Shown one piece after another: positions 42,169 through 51,023 of a stretch of DNA of 64,000 nucleotides. The position numbers and the translations under genes are program-made. The notes beneath the pieces were generated by a model. It saw only the letters and a program-made list of their open reading frames with translations. It had not been told where the DNA came from and did no database searches. The first letter of the stretch is position 1; every line of letters begins with the position of its first letter. The DNA comes from Firmicutes bacterium ASF500 (GTDB lineage Bacteria; Bacillota; Clostridia; Oscillospirales; Oscillospiraceae): the NCBI GenBank assembly GCA_000492175.2, contig CP097573.1, positions 2,914,001 through 2,978,000 of the forward strand. Direction: 5' to 3'.

Positions 42169-42867
42169 ATGGCCGACACAATGATCGACGGACTGTTTGA
42201 CCTGGCGCAGCGGTATCAAGCCCAAAATAGCTCCGCTGGCAAGGCTACAAACAAGGCCGGAAGCGATGACGACTTCGACCCTACTATTAACCGAACCGAA
42301 GAGAAGGATAAGCTGGAACAGAAGCTGAAGGATAAGGGCACGCTGGACTTTACCGACATGCTCGGACTGATGGTGGCTCAGTTCCAGAATCAGACCATTG
42401 ACAACCAGGCCAGCACATCTGATATGATGAATCAGCTGGTTCAGATGAGCTCCATGCAGGCGATGACCGAGATGAGCACCCAGATGAAGGAGCTGACCCT
42501 AGCCAACGTCATGTCCTACTCCGCCTCCCTGGTGGGCCAGACGGTTACCATCGGCGTCTGGGACGCGGATTCCAAGGAGCTGGAGGAGATCGTGGGCGTG
42601 GTGGAAGGCGCCGGCACCTATGACGGACAGCAGGTCATCTTTGTCAACGGCAAGAGCTATCTGCTCAGCAGCATCATGGCTGTGGGCAAGCTGCCGCCTC
42701 CCAAGGACCCCGACGGCGGCGACAAGACAGACCCCGTGGACCCCCCTGAGGGCGGCGACGAGACGGACCCGGTTGACCCTCCTGAGGGCGGCGACAAGAC
42801 AGACCCTCCGGCTGAGGGCGGCGGTGCGGACCCGGACGGCGGCAATACCGACGAGCCGGTAGGCTGA
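42169..42867 (+). CDS. flgD: Flagellar hook cap protein FlgD
   Basis: 232 residues. LDFTDMLGLMVAQFQNQTID and STSDMMNQLVQMSSMQAMTE are the FlgD core that guides hook subunit assembly; the family's later beta domain is represented by VMSYSASLVGQTVTIGVWDA. The last ~55 residues are an unusual Pro/Asp/Gly repeat: three units like GGDKTDPVDPPE (from about residue 180), acidic and disordered. This tail is not part of usual FlgD. AAAGGAG lies before the ATG. Confidence 0.9.
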   Translation: MADTMIDGLFDLAQRYQAQNSSAGKATNKAGSDDDFDPTINRTEEKDKLEQKLKDKGTLDFTDMLGLMVAQFQNQTIDNQASTSDMMNQLVQMSSMQAMTEMSTQMKELTLANVMSYSASLVGQTVTIGVWDADSKELEEIVGVVEGAGTYDGQQVIFVNGKSYLLSSIMAVGKLPPPKDPDGGDKTDPVDPPEGGDETDPVDPPEGGDKTDPPAEGGGADPDGGNTDEPVG

Positions 42868-42940
42868 GCGCTGGAGATCGGGAGGGAACCCGGTCTTACC
42901 AAAACGCGGACAGGATGTCCGGAAAGTTGAGGAAAGCACG

Positions 42941-43327
42941 ATGGCGGAACGCATTTCATCCGTGCAGGGGATCACCCCGGTCGAACGGGTCCAACAGGTT
43001 GGACGGGTAGAGCCCGTCGGCAGAGGACAGTTCGGCGCGATGCTCCGGCAGGAGGTCAAGGTCACAGAGCCCGCGATTTCCTTCTCCAAGCACGCCCAGA
43101 GCAGGGCGGCCGAGCGGGGGATCCAGGTGGATGACGCGCTGATGGGCCAGCTGGCCGACTCGGTAGAGCGGGCCCAGGCCAAGGGCGCTACCAATATCCT
43201 GGCCTTTGACGCCACGCGGGCATTTATCATCAACGTCCCCCATGGGCGGGTGATTACCACCATGTCCCAGGAGGAGATGGAAGAGAACATCTTTACCAAT
43301 ATCGACGGCGCTGTGCTGCTGAAATAA
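42941..43327 (+). CDS. Flagellar operon protein (TIGR02530 family)
   Basis: 128 residues. The C-terminal part matches TIGR02530: SFSKHAQSRAAERGIQVDDA and the ending ENIFTNIDGAVLLK. The family is found only in flagellar operons between flgD and flgE, as here. Its function is unclear. The 74-bp gap before it has a GAGGAAAG ribosome binding site. Confidence 0.85.
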   Translation: MAERISSVQGITPVERVQQVGRVEPVGRGQFGAMLRQEVKVTEPAISFSKHAQSRAAERGIQVDDALMGQLADSVERAQAKGATNILAFDATRAFIINVPHGRVITTMSQEEMEENIFTNIDGAVLLK

Positions 43328-43413
43328 GCGAGAGCAGGACCTTTTCGGATGCTTTGGTCCCCTGCCCGACTGACAGGGGACCGGCAGCGCCACAGAAAGG
43401 AAGTTTTGATTCA

Positions 43414-44904
43414 ATGACTGGAGCAATGTACGCCGCCATTGGCGGCCTCCGTTCCCACATGAGCAAGCTGAACGTAATCGGCAACAATATTGCCAACGTC
43501 AACACCTTCGGCTATAAGTCCCAGCGCATGACCTTCAAGGAGTCCATCTACGGCACCAGCCGCTCCGGCTCCAACGGTAACACCGTCAGCGGCGGTAACA
43601 ACCCCTCCCAGATCGGCTACGGCTGCTCTGTGGGCACCATCGACCTGAATATGTCCCCCTCCACCTACTCCCCTACCGGCGTCCAGATGGACTGCTATAT
43701 TGACGGCGACGGCTTCTTTATGGTGGGCGATAAGCTACAGAGAGAAGTAACGTATTGGATGTCACAGGAGGAGATTAATAATGCGGACCCGCCGCCTCCT
43801 GCTGGTACAGAAGTTGGCAGCGTCAAGAGCGTCACATGGAAGGGCGGCGTGACCAGCGGCAGTGAGCTGAAGGACTACGACCTGACCCGGGTGGGCGACT
43901 TCTGGGTGGACCCCGACGGCTATATCTGCAACGGCGACGGCAAGGTACTCTACGGCTACGCCCGGGTGCAGAACCCGGACTATGTTCCGGGTGCGAGCAA
44001 GGCTGAAATCGCCTTAGCTAAGACACAAGGGAAGGACATTGAGAGCGAGACCATCATCAGCACTCACCTGGTCCCCCTGCGCGTGCCCCTTCAGGCGGCT
44101 ATCCCCACCAGAGAAAACGGCGGCAAGATATTGATTAAGGATGGACAGCCGGTTGAGACTCAGCCGAAACCTGATGAAGATTATGAACTTAAGGAAGGCG
44201 AATCGTGGAAGGACCTCTGGGAGGAGGGTGATCCCGTCTATCCCTATCTGGGCGAGGATGGCTTGAACAACTATGCGGACCCGGATTTCCCTAAAGTGAG
44301 ACAGGAAGCACCGGACGATGCTGGCGGCGGCGGTGGCGGCGGCGGTGCTGACCAGGTAACTGTTCCCAATGGCCCCGGCAAGGGCTGGAGCCGGGTTCCC
44401 ACCGCCGAGAACACCGCCAGCGACGCGGTGTCCAACGTGATGCCCTGCCAGCTGCGGGGCATGGGTATTGGCAAGGACGGCTCCATTTACGGCACCGCCA
44501 ACGGCAAGACCGTGGTGATCGGCTATATTGCCATCGCCTCCGCCGACAACCCCAACGGCGTGACCCACACCGGCGGTCCCTACTACAAGTGTATGCCCGG
44601 CGCGGGCAACCTGCGGGTCTCCAGCCTGGGTATCGACCTGCCCAACGCCTATTTGGGAAACAAGCTGCCTCCGGACACGGACGCGAATGATCCCAATATT
44701 GATGGAGAGATTGCCTCGGCCAACGACAAGATTTGGAACGAGAAGTCCACCCAGCTGCAAAGCCAGGGTCTGGAGGCCTCGGGCACCGATCTGGCCTATG
44801 AGTTCGCCGAGATGGTCACCACACAGCGCGGCTATCAGGCCAACACCCGTATCGTCAATGTCACCGACTCCATGCTGGAGGAACTGGTGAACATGAAGCG
44901 GTAA
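43414..44904 (+). CDS. flgE: Flagellar hook protein FlgE
   Basis: 496 residues. N-terminus MTGAMYAAIGGLRSHMSKLN and VIGNNIANVNTFGYKSQRMT; C-terminus EFAEMVTTQRGYQANTRIVN, both typical of FlgE. The middle carries an enlarged exposed domain with a seven-glycine run (about residue 305) and stretches of lower GC DNA (about 43730-43830 and 44000-44340). ATG 43414 gives the standard family start; AAAGGAAG precedes it. Polymerises into the hook under FlgD and FliK control. Confidence 0.93.
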   Translation: MTGAMYAAIGGLRSHMSKLNVIGNNIANVNTFGYKSQRMTFKESIYGTSRSGSNGNTVSGGNNPSQIGYGCSVGTIDLNMSPSTYSPTGVQMDCYIDGDGFFMVGDKLQREVTYWMSQEEINNADPPPPAGTEVGSVKSVTWKGGVTSGSELKDYDLTRVGDFWVDPDGYICNGDGKVLYGYARVQNPDYVPGASKAEIALAKTQGKDIESETIISTHLVPLRVPLQAAIPTRENGGKILIKDGQPVETQPKPDEDYELKEGESWKDLWEEGDPVYPYLGEDGLNNYADPDFPKVRQEAPDDAGGGGGGGGADQVTVPNGPGKGWSRVPTAENTASDAVSNVMPCQLRGMGIGKDGSIYGTANGKTVVIGYIAIASADNPNGVTHTGGPYYKCMPGAGNLRVSSLGIDLPNAYLGNKLPPDTDANDPNIDGEIASANDKIWNEKSTQLQSQGLEASGTDLAYEFAEMVTTQRGYQANTRIVNVTDSMLEELVNMKR

Positions 44905-44928
44905 AATGATCTAAGTTAATAATACAGT

Positions 44929-44959
44929 CCGCCCCCGGCGGGACGGTCCGCCGGGGCGG
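44929..44959 (+). other. Strong intra-operon hairpin between flgE and flbD
   Basis: CCGCCCCCGGCGG and CCGCCGGGGCGG form a 12-bp GC stem with one bulge; no T-run follows, so a terminator is unlikely. It may stabilise the upstream mRNA or mark a processing site. Confidence 0.55.
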
Positions 44960-44984
44960 GCTCAAATGAAAGGAAGGGTTTGTC

Positions 44985-45200
44985 ATGATTCAACTTACGA
45001 AACGAAATGGAGAGCGGTTCCTGCTCAACCACAATCAAATTCAGTGCATTGAGATGATCCCCGAATCCAAGATTGTCATGATGAACCGGGACTATTTCAT
45101 TGTACGGGACACTCCCGACCAGATCATTCGGAAAATCACCGAGTATAACGCCAAGGTACAGGACGTGCATCGCCAGCTGACCATCGTGGACCGGCGCTGA
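44985..45200 (+). CDS. flbD: Flagellar protein FlbD
   Basis: 71 residues: MIQLTKRNGERFLLNHNQIQ, then IEMIPESKIVMMNRDYFIVR, the standard FlbD/SwrD pattern of Firmicutes, encoded between flgE and motA/fliL. The Bacillus homologue SwrD raises flagellar power. GAAAGGAAGG precedes the ATG. Its stop codon lies in a perfect CCGGCGCT-gaaa-AGCGCCGG hairpin. Confidence 0.88.
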   Translation: MIQLTKRNGERFLLNHNQIQCIEMIPESKIVMMNRDYFIVRDTPDQIIRKITEYNAKVQDVHRQLTIVDRR

Positions 45201-45284
45201 AAAGCGCCGGCCGGCGGGGTATGTTTGACAGGCGTTGAAGCCTGCCGCGCGCCGCGACCGAGCAACGCCTATCAAATGTGCCCC
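45191..45284 (+). other. Structured RNA region between flbD and motA
   Basis: Two hairpins. The first is CCGGCGCT-gaaa-AGCGCCGG (45191-45210), over the flbD stop. The second pairs 45216-45237 (GGGGTATGTTTGACAGGC + GTTG) with 45263-45284 (CAACGCCTATCAAATGTG + CCCC): 22 pairs in RNA, of which 4 are G-U. All mismatches in the DNA palindrome are of the type that keeps RNA pairing. There is no T-run and motA starts 41 bp later, so mRNA stability or motA translation control is more likely than termination. Confidence 0.55.
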
Positions 45285-45324
45285 ATAGAGAGAAAAACCG
45301 AAAATAAGGAGTGGACTTGAGGCT

Positions 45325-46143
45325 ATGAATATTACATATATCATTGGCATCATTGCCGCGTTCGGCGTAATGGTCATCGGCATGATGCAGGGCGGCGAGG
45401 GTTTCCTGGACGTGAGCCAGCTGGGCAACTTCGTGGACGGCGCCTCCGTCTTCATCACCATCGGCTGTACCTTCGCCGTGCTGATCGCCAGCTTCCCCAT
45501 TCCCACCCTGGCCGCCATCCCCAAGCACTTCGGCGTTCTGATGAATACCAAGAAGTACGACCCCATGGCCATCATCGAGAAGCTGGTGGAGCTGGCCCAG
45601 GTGGCCCGTAAAAACGGCCTGCTGGCCCTGGAGGAAATGGGCAACCAGGAGAGCGACCCTTTCTTTAAGCAGTGCATCATGCTCATCGTGGACAACAACG
45701 ACGCCGACCAGGCCAAGGAGATCATGATGAACGATATCGAGCAGTCCTCCGCCCGGCACGAGGACGCCGCCGGAATGTATGACAAGGCATCCTCCGTGGC
45801 CCCGGCCTTCGGCATGGTGGGCACGCTGGTCGGTCTGATTAACATGCTGAAAGGCATGAACCTGGACGGCGACGGCGCCAGCAACATCGGTACCGCTATG
45901 GGTACCGCCCTGATTACCACTCTGTACGGCTGCGTGCTGGCCCATATGATCTTTGGCCCCATCGCCACCCAGCTGCGCCAGCGTGACGAGGAAGAGACCC
46001 TTTGCAAGCTGATTATCGTGGAGGGCATCATGTCCATCCAGTCGGGCGCGAACCCCAAATTCCTGCGTGAGAAGCTGCTCACCTTCCTGGGCCAGAAGCA
46101 GCGCAGTGAGGACGGCGGCAAGAAGGCCAGCAAGGGCGAGTAA
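45325..46143 (+). CDS. motA: Flagellar stator protein MotA
   Basis: 272 residues, four membrane segments (about 4-22, 34-54, 150-170, 185-205 by hydropathy). VAPAFGMVGTLVGLINML is the conserved third-segment motif with the proline that couples ion flow to movement, and the cytoplasmic loop carries RKNGLLALEE-type residues that contact FliG. GGAG lies 12 bases upstream. motB follows after 30 bp. Confidence 0.93.
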   Translation: MNITYIIGIIAAFGVMVIGMMQGGEGFLDVSQLGNFVDGASVFITIGCTFAVLIASFPIPTLAAIPKHFGVLMNTKKYDPMAIIEKLVELAQVARKNGLLALEEMGNQESDPFFKQCIMLIVDNNDADQAKEIMMNDIEQSSARHEDAAGMYDKASSVAPAFGMVGTLVGLINMLKGMNLDGDGASNIGTAMGTALITTLYGCVLAHMIFGPIATQLRQRDEEETLCKLIIVEGIMSIQSGANPKFLREKLLTFLGQKQRSEDGGKKASKGE

Positions 46144-46173
46144 GCCCTCCGGTGAAATGAACGAGGTGAAACC

Positions 46174-46983
46174 ATGGCAAGCATTAAAAAGAAGAGCTCC
46201 GGCGGCGGCGGTGGCGCCAACTGGATGGATACCTACGGCGACATGGTCACGCTTCTATTGTGCTTTTTTGTCCTGCTGTATTCCATCTCCACCATCGACG
46301 CCTCTAAATGGATGATCGTGGTCCAGAGCTTCAACAAGGACGCTCTGGTCAGCGAGCCGGAGAATCCCGACGGCCCCACCGATGACCCGGAAAACAAGGA
46401 TGGCGGCAACGAGATGCCCGCCACCACCGACGTTGAAGAGGCGTTGGACGAGTTGTATGAGTTTCTAAAGGTCAGCGTGGCCAGCGACGACGTGTCCGTC
46501 AGTAATGGCGACGGCTACGTGTTTATCTCCTTCGCCGAGTCGGTCTTTTTCAACCCCAACAGCTCGGTGCTTCAGGCCAAGGGCAAAGAGGTTCTGGACA
46601 AGATGATGCCCGCCCTGACCCGCTGCGCCCCCGCTATTGACGAGCTGGAGGTCATCGGCCACACCGCCCGGGTCCGGGAGGCTGCCGACCAGCACAACGA
46701 CACCATTACCGACCGTCAGCTGGCCTCTCTCCGGGCCACTGAGGTGGTGATCTATCTCCAGAAGAACATCCCCTATGACCGGCTCAACCCCGGTCGTCTG
46801 GTCCCCAAGGGATTGGGCGAGTGGCGGCCTGTGGCCGATAACAGCACCGCCGAGGGAAAGGCGAGAAACCGGCGTGTGGAGATGGTCATTACCGGCAAGG
46901 ACCTGGACAGCGAGCTGTCCGGCAACTACGAGTATTATGAGACCATGCTGCAAAGTACAGGCAGTATCGAGGTGCCTGACTGA
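46174..46983 (+). CDS. motB: Flagellar stator protein MotB
   Basis: 269 residues. After a Lys/Gly-rich start comes NWMDTYGDMVTLLLCFFVLL, the single membrane helix with the ion-carrying Asp23. The C-terminal half is an OmpA-like peptidoglycan-binding domain (VIGHTARVREAADQHNDTIT, DRQLASLRATEVVIYLQKNI, KARNRRVEMVITG). Whether the motor uses protons or sodium cannot be decided from these residues. Confidence 0.93.
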   Translation: MASIKKKSSGGGGGANWMDTYGDMVTLLLCFFVLLYSISTIDASKWMIVVQSFNKDALVSEPENPDGPTDDPENKDGGNEMPATTDVEEALDELYEFLKVSVASDDVSVSNGDGYVFISFAESVFFNPNSSVLQAKGKEVLDKMMPALTRCAPAIDELEVIGHTARVREAADQHNDTITDRQLASLRATEVVIYLQKNIPYDRLNPGRLVPKGLGEWRPVADNSTAEGKARNRRVEMVITGKDLDSELSGNYEYYETMLQSTGSIEVPD

Positions 46984-47040
46984 AACGCGGCTCCGTCCGT
47001 CTCTGAGCGGGCAGGTTAAGCAGTTAAATGAGGGAACAAT

Positions 47041-48030
47041 ATGGCTGAAGTCTTATCACAAAGTCAGATAGACGCCCTGTTGAACGCGGCCAGAAGCGGT
47101 GAACTGGATGTAGACAAGCCGGCGGAGAAATCAAGCGAGCAAAAGTATCGCAAGTACGATTTCTACAGCCCGCGCAAGTTTACCAAGGACCGGCTAAAAA
47201 TGCTCAACAGCATTTTTGAGAGCTACGCCCGGGTCATCAACTCCAGAATCAACGCGCTTCTCCACGCCACCTGCGAAATCGAGGTGGACAGCGTGGAGGA
47301 ACAGCGGTATTATGAGTTTGGCAACGCGCTGACAGAGAGCGATGTGGTGGCCCTGGCCCGCATCGACCTGGAAAAGCTTCAGGGCGAGGACCCCATCCTG
47401 GTCCATATGGACACCCCTGTGGTGCTGTCCATGCTGGACCGCATGATGGGCGGCGAGGGCGAACCGGACCCCAACTTGTCCAGCGAGTACAACATGACGG
47501 ACCTGGAATTGAATATGTATGAGGACCTGATTAAGGACCTGATTCCCATTATGGGCAACAGCTGGGAGAACTACATCACCGTCCAGTTTTCCTACATCCG
47601 GACCGAGGTGAACCCCACCCTGGTCCAGCTCATCGGCTACGACGAGACGGTGGTGATTGTGGGCATCAATATCAAGTTCCCCAACTGCACAGGCCGGATG
47701 AGCCTGTGCCTGCCCGGCGAGATGCTGACCAACATCTTCAGCGAGATCAGCAAGAGCACCAGCCGCCGCACCACCGGCGAGGATAAGTCCGAGGAGATCT
47801 TCGGCACCCTGCGGGAGTCCGAGCTGGAGATTGTGGCCGAGCTGGCCAGGACCCGAATTTTGCTCAGCGACCTCTATCACCTGAACGTGGGTGATGTGGT
47901 GGATATCAAGCGTCCCAAAGACTCACCCGTCTTCCTGAATATCGGCGGACGCCGGTGGTTCGATGGGCGGATGGGCACCAGCAACAAGCAAGTGGCCGTG
48001 AAAATCGGCGAGACCTATTACAAGTCCTGA
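47041..48030 (+). CDS. fliM: Flagellar motor switch protein FliM
   Basis: 329 residues. MAEVLSQSQIDALLNAARSG is the N-terminal CheY-binding peptide. The CheC-like middle domain follows (about 45-230) with the GGxG-type MMGGEGEPD, then the C-terminal SpoA domain (LNVGDVVDIKRPKDSPVFLN). It links CheY-P to FliG in the C ring. fliY follows after 17 bp. Confidence 0.95.
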   Translation: MAEVLSQSQIDALLNAARSGELDVDKPAEKSSEQKYRKYDFYSPRKFTKDRLKMLNSIFESYARVINSRINALLHATCEIEVDSVEEQRYYEFGNALTESDVVALARIDLEKLQGEDPILVHMDTPVVLSMLDRMMGGEGEPDPNLSSEYNMTDLELNMYEDLIKDLIPIMGNSWENYITVQFSYIRTEVNPTLVQLIGYDETVVIVGINIKFPNCTGRMSLCLPGEMLTNIFSEISKSTSRRTTGEDKSEEIFGTLRESELEIVAELARTRILLSDLYHLNVGDVVDIKRPKDSPVFLNIGGRRWFDGRMGTSNKQVAVKIGETYYKS

Positions 48031-48047
48031 TGAAGGAGCGAGACTGA

Positions 48048-49238
48048 ATGGAAGACATTATTTTTAGCCCGATGGAAATAGACGCCATCGGGGAGATTAT
48101 GAACATCAGCTTGGGCTCCTCCGCCACTGCGGCATCCAACATGCTGGACCATCGTGTGGATATTACAACCCCACGGGTGAGCGTGATCAACGCGGAGGAT
48201 TTTTCCCTGGGCAGGATCGAACCGGCGGTAGGCGTTGAGATCAAGTATGTCTGCGGCCTGGAGGGCAGCAACATCATGTTGCTCAAGCGCAGCGACGTGC
48301 GGGCCATCACAGATATCCTGCTGATGACCGAGACGCCCGACGAGGAATTTGAGCTCAACGACCTGTCTATCAGCGCGGTGTGTGAGGTTATGAACCAGAT
48401 GATGGGCTCCTCCGCCACCGCCCTGTCCGACCTGCTGGGCCGGATGGTAAACATTTCTACCCCTGAGTCCTTTGAGCTGACCGACCTGGACAAGATGAAG
48501 GAGGAGCACTTCCCCGTCACCCACGGCCCGGTGGTGGTGGTCCGCTTCAACCTGACCATTGAGGGCGTGCTGGACAGTGAGTTCATGAACGTCATGTCGG
48601 TGGAGCTGGCTAAGGAGCTGATCGCCGGCTTCGGCCTGGATGCAAGCGAGGAGGAGCCGGCCCCCACGCCCGCCCCTGCTCCCCAGCCGGCCCCGGCCCC
48701 GGCTCCAGCGGCGGCGCCGGCCCCCCAGCCCGCCCCCGCGCCCGCGCCCGCTGCGGCAGGACCCGCCCCGGCGGCTCCCCCGATGCCAGCGGGCGTGCCA
48801 GGAGAGATGCCCGGGTACCCCGGCTATCCCCCCTATGGGCAGATGCCCGCCGGGTACCCTCCCTATCCGTATCCGCCCTACCCCATGTATCAGCCGCCTG
48901 AGCCCAAGGTCATCAACGCTCAGCCCGCCCAGATGCACCCACTGAGCGCGGAGAGCCACCTGAACCAGGAACAGAAGCAGAATCTGGACCTGATTATGAC
49001 CGTCCCCCTGGAGGTGGCGGTGGAGATTGGCCGCACCAGGCGGAAGATTCAGGAGATTCTGTCCTTCTCCAAGGGCTCGCTGGTGGTGCTGGACAAGTTG
49101 GCCGGCGATCAGGTGGACCTGCTGGTCAACGGACAGTGCGTCGCCAAGGGCGACGTGGTGGTAATCGACGACAACTTCGGCATCCGCATCACCGAGATTC
49201 TGCAAAAGCCCGACATAAATGAGTTGATTTCCGGCTAA
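48048..49238 (+). CDS. fliY: Flagellar motor switch phosphatase FliY
   Basis: 396 residues. The N-terminal CheC-like half has two phosphatase centres with the ExxN pattern: IGEIMNISLGSSATAAS (Glu16, Asn19) and CEVMNQMMGSSATALS. A Pro/Ala-rich linker of about 110 residues (PAPTPAPAPQPAPAPAPAAA and a Tyr/Pro/Gly part) leads to a C-terminal FliN/SpoA domain (IMTVPLEVAVEIGRTRRKIQ, GSLVVLDKLAGDQVDLLVNG). It replaces FliN in the C ring and removes phosphate from CheY-P. The linker is longer than usual. Confidence 0.93.
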   Translation: MEDIIFSPMEIDAIGEIMNISLGSSATAASNMLDHRVDITTPRVSVINAEDFSLGRIEPAVGVEIKYVCGLEGSNIMLLKRSDVRAITDILLMTETPDEEFELNDLSISAVCEVMNQMMGSSATALSDLLGRMVNISTPESFELTDLDKMKEEHFPVTHGPVVVVRFNLTIEGVLDSEFMNVMSVELAKELIAGFGLDASEEEPAPTPAPAPQPAPAPAPAAAPAPQPAPAPAPAAAGPAPAAPPMPAGVPGEMPGYPGYPPYGQMPAGYPPYPYPPYPMYQPPEPKVINAQPAQMHPLSAESHLNQEQKQNLDLIMTVPLEVAVEIGRTRRKIQEILSFSKGSLVVLDKLAGDQVDLLVNGQCVAKGDVVVIDDNFGIRITEILQKPDINELISG

Positions 49239-49293
49239 CACTTCCCGTAACTATAGATCGTATTCAGTAAATTTAAAAAAAGGATGGTTTACT

Positions 49294-49659
49294 ATGGCTA
49301 GAATTCTTATGGTCGACGACGCTGCTTTCATGCGCAAAGTTATCAAGGATACCCTGAGCAAGGCTGGCTACACCGACCTCCACGAGGCGGAGGACGGCGC
49401 TATGGCCGTGGAGAAGTACAACGAGCTCAAGCCCGACCTGGTGCTGATGGACATCACCATGCCCAACATGGACGGCCTGGAGGCCCTGAAGGCCATCCGG
49501 GGCGCCGACAGCAACGCCAATGTGGTCATGTGCTCCGCCATGGGCCAGGAGACGATGGTCATCGATGCCATCCGCTCCGGCGCCAAGGACTTCATCGTCA
49601 AGCCCTTCAAGCCCGAGCGCGTGCTGAAGACTGTCACCTCGATCGTGGGCGAGCCCTGA
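49294..49659 (+). CDS. cheY: Chemotaxis response regulator CheY
   Basis: 121 residues, single receiver domain. Acid pocket Asp8 and Asp9 (MVDDAAF), phosphorylation site Asp53 (LVLMDITMPNMDG), conserved Ser in VVMCSAMGQ and Lys in FIVKPFKPERV. Signals from CheA to FliM. Encoded between fliY and fliO as in Bacillus. AAAAAAAGGATGG precedes the ATG; the 55-bp gap upstream is AT-rich. Confidence 0.95.
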   Translation: MARILMVDDAAFMRKVIKDTLSKAGYTDLHEAEDGAMAVEKYNELKPDLVLMDITMPNMDGLEALKAIRGADSNANVVMCSAMGQETMVIDAIRSGAKDFIVKPFKPERVLKTVTSIVGEP

Positions 49660-49663
49660 TCTG

Positions 49664-50020
49664 ATGGGCCCCATTCTCTCTGCGGTCGGCTTTCTGGCGG
49701 CGATACTCCTGGTGCTGGCGGGGGCCTATGTATTCACCCGCTGGGCCGGGGAACACCTCGGCGCGGGCTTTGTCAGCGCCGCGGGCAGCGGACGGCTCCG
49801 GGTGCTGGACCGGGCGGGCCTGGGAAAGGACCAGGCCCTGCTGGTGGTCCGGGCTGGGCAGCGGTATCTGCTGCTGGGCAGCACGCCCGCCGGCGTGACC
49901 CTCCTGGCCGAGCTGAGCCGGGAGGAGGGCGAGGCCTGGGAGCCTCCCGCGCCGCCCGCCGGCCCTGAGCAGAAAACCGACTTCCGCGCCCTGTTTCAGC
50001 GGCTGAGAGAGAAAAAGTAA
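49664..50020 (+). CDS. fliO: Flagellar biosynthesis protein FliO/FliZ
   Basis: 118 residues. One N-terminal membrane helix (SAVGFLAAILLVLAGAYVFT) and a small cytoplasmic domain, LRVLDRAGLGKDQALLVVRA + GQRYLLLGSTP, that is the FliO/FliZ pattern. Assists FliP assembly. Starts 4 bp after cheY. Confidence 0.88.
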   Translation: MGPILSAVGFLAAILLVLAGAYVFTRWAGEHLGAGFVSAAGSGRLRVLDRAGLGKDQALLVVRAGQRYLLLGSTPAGVTLLAELSREEGEAWEPPAPPAGPEQKTDFRALFQRLREKK

Positions 50021-50053
50021 ACACCCAGCGCAGTTGAAACGAGGTGAGGAAGG

Positions 50054-50725
50054 ATGCCGACTGACGCGCTGATCAATGTAAACGGCGATAGCGTGCAGGC
50101 GCTGGAGATTCTGTTCTTCACCACCGTCCTGATGCTCATGCCCTCGCTCATTATTATGATGACCTCCTTTACGAGGTACGTCGTGGTATTCTCCTTCCTG
50201 CGCAACGCGATGGGCACGCAGCAGACCCCTCCCAACATGGTCCTGGTGGGAATGGCCCTGATTTTGACCCTGTTCACCATGGGACCCACCCTCTCCGATA
50301 TGAACGAGGAGGCATTCGCCCCCTATCAGGCGGAGGAGATCAGCCAGGAGGAGTTCTTTCAGCGGGTTCAGGACCCCTTGAAACGGTTTATGCTGAACTG
50401 GACCAAGCCGGAGAGCCTGGAGCTGTACTGCAACATGTCCAACACGCCTATGCCGGAGAGCGAGGCCCAGGCCCTTGAAGTGCCGCTGACGGTGGTAATC
50501 CCAGCCTTTGTCACCAGCGAGCTGAAGCAGGCCTTTGTCATCGGCTTTCTGCTCTATGTCCCCTTCCTGCTGATCGACATGGTGGTGGCCTCCACGCTGA
50601 TGTCTATGGGCATGGTTATGCTTCCCCCTTCCATGATCTCCACCCCCTTCAAGCTTCTGCTGTTTGTGATGCTGGACGGGTGGCAGCTGCTCTTCGCCAC
50701 GCTGGCGGGGGGCTTCGGACCCTGA
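50054..50725 (+). CDS. fliP: Flagellar export gate protein FliP
   Basis: 223 residues with four membrane segments. Conserved blocks: MPSLIIMMTSFTRYVVVFSF, GTQQTPPNMVLVGMALILT, FVTSELKQAFVIGFLLYVPF and MMLPPSMIS-type MVMLPPSMISTPFKLLLFV. Pentameric core of the export channel. GAGGTGAGGA precedes the ATG. Confidence 0.95.
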   Translation: MPTDALINVNGDSVQALEILFFTTVLMLMPSLIIMMTSFTRYVVVFSFLRNAMGTQQTPPNMVLVGMALILTLFTMGPTLSDMNEEAFAPYQAEEISQEEFFQRVQDPLKRFMLNWTKPESLELYCNMSNTPMPESEAQALEVPLTVVIPAFVTSELKQAFVIGFLLYVPFLLIDMVVASTLMSMGMVMLPPSMISTPFKLLLFVMLDGWQLLFATLAGGFGP

Positions 50726-50737
50726 TAAGGAGGAGAC

Positions 50738-51004
50738 ATGGATACAACTGTAGTTACCCAAGTCCTTCGGGACGGGATCTGGGTCGTAATTAAGATTGGC
50801 GGCCCTATGCTGATCCTTAGTATGGTGGTGGGCGTTCTGATCGCTATTTTTCAGGCGGTCACCCAGATTCATGAGCAGACCCTGGGCTTTATCATGAAGA
50901 TGTCCGTCATTATTCTGACCCTCCTGGTCGCGGGAGGCTGGATGGGGGAGACCGTTCTGGACTTCGCGAAGGAAGTCTTTTCACTGATGGCCGCCACCCG
51001 CTAG
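50738..51004 (+). CDS. fliQ: Flagellar export gate protein FliQ
   Basis: 88 residues, two membrane helices. GPMLILSMVVGVLIAIFQAV followed by TQIHEQTLGFIMKM is the FliQ signature. GGAGG lies before the ATG; fliP ends 12 bp upstream. Confidence 0.94.
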   Translation: MDTTVVTQVLRDGIWVVIKIGGPMLILSMVVGVLIAIFQAVTQIHEQTLGFIMKMSVIILTLLVAGGWMGETVLDFAKEVFSLMAATR

Positions 51005-51023
51005 GGGAGAGGAGGAATATGCC

